From positions 1 to 17,053 of the forward strand of contig CAKTXR010000057.1 of assembly GCA_934631025.1 (NCBI GenBank): DNA of 17,053 nucleotides, given 5' to 3'. This document shows, piece after piece, positions 14,849-17,053 of the stretch. The notes below the pieces were generated by a model. That model saw nothing but the letters and a program-made list of their open reading frames with translations. It did no database searches and was not told the DNA's origin. This stretch comes from an uncultured Clostridia bacterium. Its GTDB lineage: Bacteria; Bacillota; Clostridia; Christensenellales; Aristaeellaceae. Both the position numbers and the translations under genes were made by a program. Position 1 is the stretch's first letter; every line of letters starts with the position of its first letter.

Positions 14849-14857
14849 ATTATATCA
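14849..14857 (-). promoter_or_regulatory. Proximal argS promoter (extended -10)
   Basis: On the minus strand TGaTATAAT lies 41 nt before the argS start and just after the T-tract of the hairpin at 14858-14887. No -35 match is seen at normal spacing. Confidence 0.5.
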
Positions 14858-14887
14858 GAAAAACGCGGTCGCTTCGACCGGTTTTTC
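14858..14887. terminator. Terminator or attenuator hairpin upstream of argS
   Basis: GAAAAACgCGGTCG (14858-14871) pairs with CGACCGGTTTTTC (14875-14887), with one bulged G and a CTT loop. On the minus strand the stem ends in GTTTTTC. It may end the unit of the GLUG-type protein. It may also act as an attenuator, because a promoter lies upstream of it. Confidence 0.6.
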
Positions 14888-14919
14888 GTTATATTGTCGG
14901 GCATTTGAATCTGACAATG

Positions 14920-14948
14920 AGTATACCATAGTTGAAACGCAAAATCAA
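14920..14948 (-). promoter_or_regulatory. Distal argS promoter
   Basis: On the minus strand TTGATT (14943-14948), 17 nt, and TATACT (14920-14925) with extended TGg. The -35 overlaps the stop codon of the upstream gene. The transcript would start near 14913, giving a leader of about 105 nt that contains ATTGTC/GACAAT and then the terminator-like hairpin. Confidence 0.6.
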
Positions 14949-15928
14949 GGCGTATCGAGGAGCCGAATCAGGCTTTCGATCAGCGAACTCAGCGGATAAT
15001 TGCCCTGCGCCAGCGGCCGGCACGAGCCTTCGCCGCGCCCGATCGCCGGAGACGCGCCGTCATGCCGGCAGGCGGCGATCTGCGCGTGATCAGCGCACCA
15101 GCCGGTGATTTCGCCCGCGTATTTCGCGCTCGATTTCACGGCGCCGGAGAACGCGCAGTCCTCGATTGCGCCGCCGAACAGTGCGCCTGTGGTCCCGCCG
15201 ACATACTCGGCGCGGGGCGCACTCACCGTGCCGCCGCCCAGGCAGCTTTTCATCTCGCCGTCATACAGAATCGCGCCGATCAGGCCACCGCAGGGCGCGT
15301 CGCCAAGACTAACGCAGCTCACATCGCCCGTGAAGAGGCAGTTCTCCATCGTGCCCGAGGCAATTTGCCCGGCCAGTCCGCCCGCGCGCGCGGGGGAGGA
15401 GGCGGCGCAATCTATGGCCGTGCAGCGCCGCGCCGTGCCGGAAAGCGAGCCGCACAGCGATCCGGCCGCCGTGCCCCAGAGCGACGTCGAGAACACCGAC
15501 ACGCGGCTGTTTGTTACAGTACAGTCCTCAATCAGCCCCGCGCAGCGTCCGGCCAGAACGCCCGCATACGCCGCGCCCGATACGGTAAAGCCGTCGAGCG
15601 TCAGCGCGCGCACTTCGCCATCCGGCGCAATATCCCCGAACAGGCCGGCTGTCTCCGCGCCCGTGATTACGCCGCCCGAAACGGTGTGCCCCTGCCCGTC
15701 GAACGTGCCGGCGAAGGGATGCGCCGCGTCGCCGATGGGGACGAGGGGCCGCGTTATTTCAATGTCCGCCGTGAGCAGAACGCGCGCGTCCGTCATGCCG
15801 CCCGACTGAACAGCCCGTGCGAACGCGATCAGCCCCTCGCAGGAGCCGATGAGCACGGTGTTTTCGGCCCGAACAGGGGAGAAAACCGACAGCAGAAGCA
15901 CGACGAGAAGCGCAATTTTCAGGAGCAT
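14945..15928 (-). CDS. Secreted cysteine-rich GLUG-type repeat protein
   Basis: 327 aa. A clear signal peptide (residues 1-21) ends in PVRA before EN. After an N-terminal block with DIEITRPLVPIGDAAHPFAGTFDGQGHTV come about seven repeats of the GLUG type, roughly xGGLxGxxxxGxIxxCxxxGxV. Examples are AGLFGDIAPDGEV, AGVLAGRCAGLIEDC, AGGLAGQIASGTMENC, CGGLIGAILYDGEMKSC and TGALFGGAIEDC. Such repeats build right-handed beta-helices in surface or secreted proteins. There are 14 cysteines, often at the same place in the coil. No cell-wall anchor or transmembrane segment is seen, so it is probably secreted. GCGAGGT precedes the ATG at 15928. Function unknown. Confidence 0.8.
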   Translation of the reverse strand: MLLKIALLVVLLLSVFSPVRAENTVLIGSCEGLIAFARAVQSGGMTDARVLLTADIEITRPLVPIGDAAHPFAGTFDGQGHTVSGGVITGAETAGLFGDIAPDGEVRALTLDGFTVSGAAYAGVLAGRCAGLIEDCTVTNSRVSVFSTSLWGTAAGSLCGSLSGTARRCTAIDCAASSPARAGGLAGQIASGTMENCLFTGDVSCVSLGDAPCGGLIGAILYDGEMKSCLGGGTVSAPRAEYVGGTTGALFGGAIEDCAFSGAVKSSAKYAGEITGWCADHAQIAACRHDGASPAIGRGEGSCRPLAQGNYPLSSLIESLIRLLDTP

Positions 15929-16058
15929 GGCGGCATACCTCGCAGAAGTGAGATTGCTAAAAAGTGTATTGAATGAAGGGACGGGCTATGCCGCTCATCG
16001 TGCGACACGCCTTGCGGTGACAGACAGGGAACTCGTATAAATAAAGGAAAACAGCCGC

Positions 16059-16087
16059 TTGACAGAAGGATAAAACTTGGCTATACT
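16059..16087 (+). promoter_or_regulatory. Promoter P1 upstream of the isomerase gene
   Basis: Perfect -35 TTGACA (16059-16064), 17-nt spacer, -10 TATACT (16082-16087). The predicted start near 16094 is about 318 nt before the gene, and the transcript would include both foldbacks. Confidence 0.7.
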
Positions 16088-16101
16088 GTAAGCGGATGGC
16101 G

Positions 16102-16177
16102 ATAAACCGGCGCGCAGCCCGCATTGCCGCAATAAAGCCCCAAATGGCCACTGGACAGGCTGCGCGAAACGGTTTAT
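16102..16177. repeat. 76-bp foldback between two promoters
   Basis: ATAAACCG (16102-16109) and CGCGCAGCC (16111-16119) are matched exactly by GGCTGCGCG (16158-16166) and CGGTTTAT (16170-16177). This gives a 17-bp stem with a small asymmetric internal loop and a 38-nt apical region. The right arm overlaps the -10 of P2. No T-run follows, so it is not a terminator. Confidence 0.7.
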
Positions 16178-16180
16178 AAT
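16152..16180 (+). promoter_or_regulatory. Promoter P2 upstream of the isomerase gene
   Basis: TGGACA (16152-16157), 17-nt spacer, perfect TATAAT (16175-16180). The start is predicted near 16187, inside the left terminal repeat of the MITE-like element. Confidence 0.7.
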
Positions 16181-16183
16181 TAT

Positions 16184-16343
16184 GGATGCGTCTCAAAAAT
16201 TCCCCGGACTGCAATTTCGGCGTCTTTTCCGCCATCTCTGCGTTAAAAGCCCTCGATTTAGCGCCGCTAAACCTTCGGTCTTTTGCCTTGAGCTGACGAA
16301 AAATCCACTCGAACTTACAGCCCCTCCTTTTTGAAACGCATCC
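16184..16343. mobile_element. MITE-like element, 160 bp
   Basis: The left end GGATGCGTCTCAAAAA (16184-16199) and right end TTTTTGAAACGCATCC (16328-16343) are inverted repeats matching at 15 of 16 positions. Weaker inverted similarity continues inward (CTGCAATTTCGGCG against the complement of CGAACTTACAG). There is no coding capacity. Clear target-site duplication is not visible (flanks TTAT and TTGT). It separates P2 from the isomerase gene. A REP-like repeat or a regulatory stem is the alternative. Confidence 0.6.
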
Positions 16344-16411
16344 TTGTAAGACTGCTTTGAATGGCCGGAAGCCGACGATGCTTCCGCCGGAAATTATGGA
16401 GGTTTATGACG

Positions 16412-17053
16412 ATGAGCAAGTTCCCGATTGGCGTTATGCTGGAGTCCTTCCACAAGCCCGCCGCCGAGGCGATGGACATCGCGCAGTCTCTGGGCGCGCA
16501 GGGATTGCAGGTTTACGCGACCCCCAAGGCGCTGGAGAGTAAGGGCATTTCCACGCCCGCCGCGCAGAAGGAATTTTTCAAGATGGTCAAGGATCACGGT
16601 CTGGTCATCTCCGCGCTGTGCGGCGATCTGGGCCACGGCTTCGGCAACGCCGAGCTGAATCCCGACCTGATCGAGAAGTCGAAGCGCATACTCGATCTGG
16701 CCATGACGTTCGAGACCAACATCGTGACCACGCACATCGGCGTCGTGCCGACCGATCCCAGCCATCCGCGCTACAAGATCATGCAGGACGCCTGCGGCGA
16801 GCTGGCCGCCTATGCCGACACGCTGGGCGCGCACTTTGCCATCGAGACCGGCCCCGAGACCTCTCTGGTGCTCAAGGGCTTCCTGGATTCGCTCCATTCC
16901 ACCGGCGTGGCCGTCAACCTCGACCCGGCCAATCTGGTCATGGTCACCGGCGACGATCCGGTCAAGGCCGTGCATAACCTCAAGGACTATATCGTCCACA
17001 CCCACGCCAAGGACGGCCGCAAGCTGGACAACCGCGATTCCGAGGTCATCTAC
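16412..17053 (+). CDS. Sugar phosphate isomerase/epimerase-type TIM barrel (3' end outside window)
   Basis: 214 residues are visible and the frame is open at the right edge. I chose the ATG at 16412 because GGAGG (16398-16402) is 9 nt upstream; the ATG at 16406 would be only 3 nt away. MSKFPIGVMLESF opens strand 1 of the AP-endonuclease-2/xylose-isomerase-like barrel. VTTHIGVVP, FAIETGPE (Glu ligand), VNLDPANLVM (Asp ligand) and IVHTHAKDG (His ligands) mark the metal site. Members isomerise or epimerise sugars, inositols or ketoses, or act in related catabolism. Regulation appears to be by tandem promoters P1 and P2 with a long leader containing two foldbacks. Substrate cannot be named from this part. 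Confidence 0.85.
   Translation, partial: MSKFPIGVMLESFHKPAAEAMDIAQSLGAQGLQVYATPKALESKGISTPAAQKEFFKMVKDHGLVISALCGDLGHGFGNAELNPDLIEKSKRILDLAMTFETNIVTTHIGVVPTDPSHPRYKIMQDACGELAAYADTLGAHFAIETGPETSLVLKGFLDSLHSTGVAVNLDPANLVMVTGDDPVKAVHNLKDYIVHTHAKDGRKLDNRDSEVIY

Larger units (their letters stand above)
15929..16411. other. Intergenic region with foldbacks and tandem promoters
   Basis: No gene is supported in these 483 bp. The first 130 bp hold the upstream region of the GLUG-type gene, where no convincing minus-strand promoter was found. Then come promoter P1, a 76-bp foldback overlapping promoter P2, a 160-bp MITE-like element, and a GGAAGC/GCTTCC hairpin (16367-16385) just before the ribosome binding site of the isomerase gene. 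Confidence 0.6.

Noticed and set aside
15062..15976. 304-codon plus-strand open frame
   Set aside because: Antisense to the GLUG-type gene, which has a signal peptide and regular repeats.
16102..16177. Cobalamin riboswitch, suggested by GCCACTG
   Set aside because: The B12 box and other conserved segments are absent; the sequence is explained by a simple foldback.

Overview
The window is about 60% GC and packed with genes. It looks like the chromosome of an anaerobic, gut-type Bacillota (Clostridia). The reasons are a TetM-like translational GTPase, a SpoIIQ-type M23 relative, AGGAGG-type ribosome binding sites, sigma-A-type promoters and a multi-gene glycan catabolic block. Taxonomy is inference only. 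No phage, CRISPR array, tRNA or rRNA was seen.

Left arm (2-6701, + strand), glycan catabolism. A 5'-truncated GH31 glycosidase, a GH36/melibiase-like glycosidase and a right-handed beta-helix protein overlap end to end (4 and 13 nt) and are probably translationally coupled. A very good promoter (TTGACA, 17 nt, TGgTAAAAT) then starts a Gfo/Idh/MocA-fold enzyme with GH109-type motifs. A bidirectional terminator closes the block. The beta-helix, GH36-like and GH109-like proteins have no signal peptide, so oligosaccharides are probably processed in the cytoplasm. A sugar phosphate isomerase/epimerase-type TIM barrel at the right edge (16412-17053, cut by the window) begins another sugar gene or operon.

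Centre (6755-10960, - strand). trmO (tRNA t6A methyltransferase) overlaps a TetM/EF-G-like GTPase by 4 nt, behind a TTTACA-N18-TATAAT promoter. A MerR regulator follows, with its own promoter whose 19-nt spacer carries a dyad, the MerR hallmark. yfcE (metallophosphoesterase) with its terminator lies upstream.

Right-centre (11088-12774). Two transcription units diverge. One encodes a membrane-anchored M23-fold protein with no metal ligands (- strand). The other encodes an unrecognised 154-aa protein coupled to an MBL-fold hydrolase (+ strand). A perfect 13-bp inverted repeat sits exactly on both start codons and encloses the promoters. It could be an operator pair or the ends of a small invertible segment.

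Right (12775-15928). A tandem pair of imperfect repeats with an apparently covarying inner hairpin lies between the MBL gene and the argS terminator and may be a structured RNA. argS (- strand) is interrupted by an in-frame TAG, with its conserved C-terminal tail still readable in frame downstream. Upstream is a secreted, cysteine-rich GLUG-type repeat protein.

The 483-bp gap 15929-16411 holds two strong tandem promoters, a 76-bp foldback between them and a 160-bp MITE-like element with 16-bp terminal inverted repeats in the leader of the isomerase gene.
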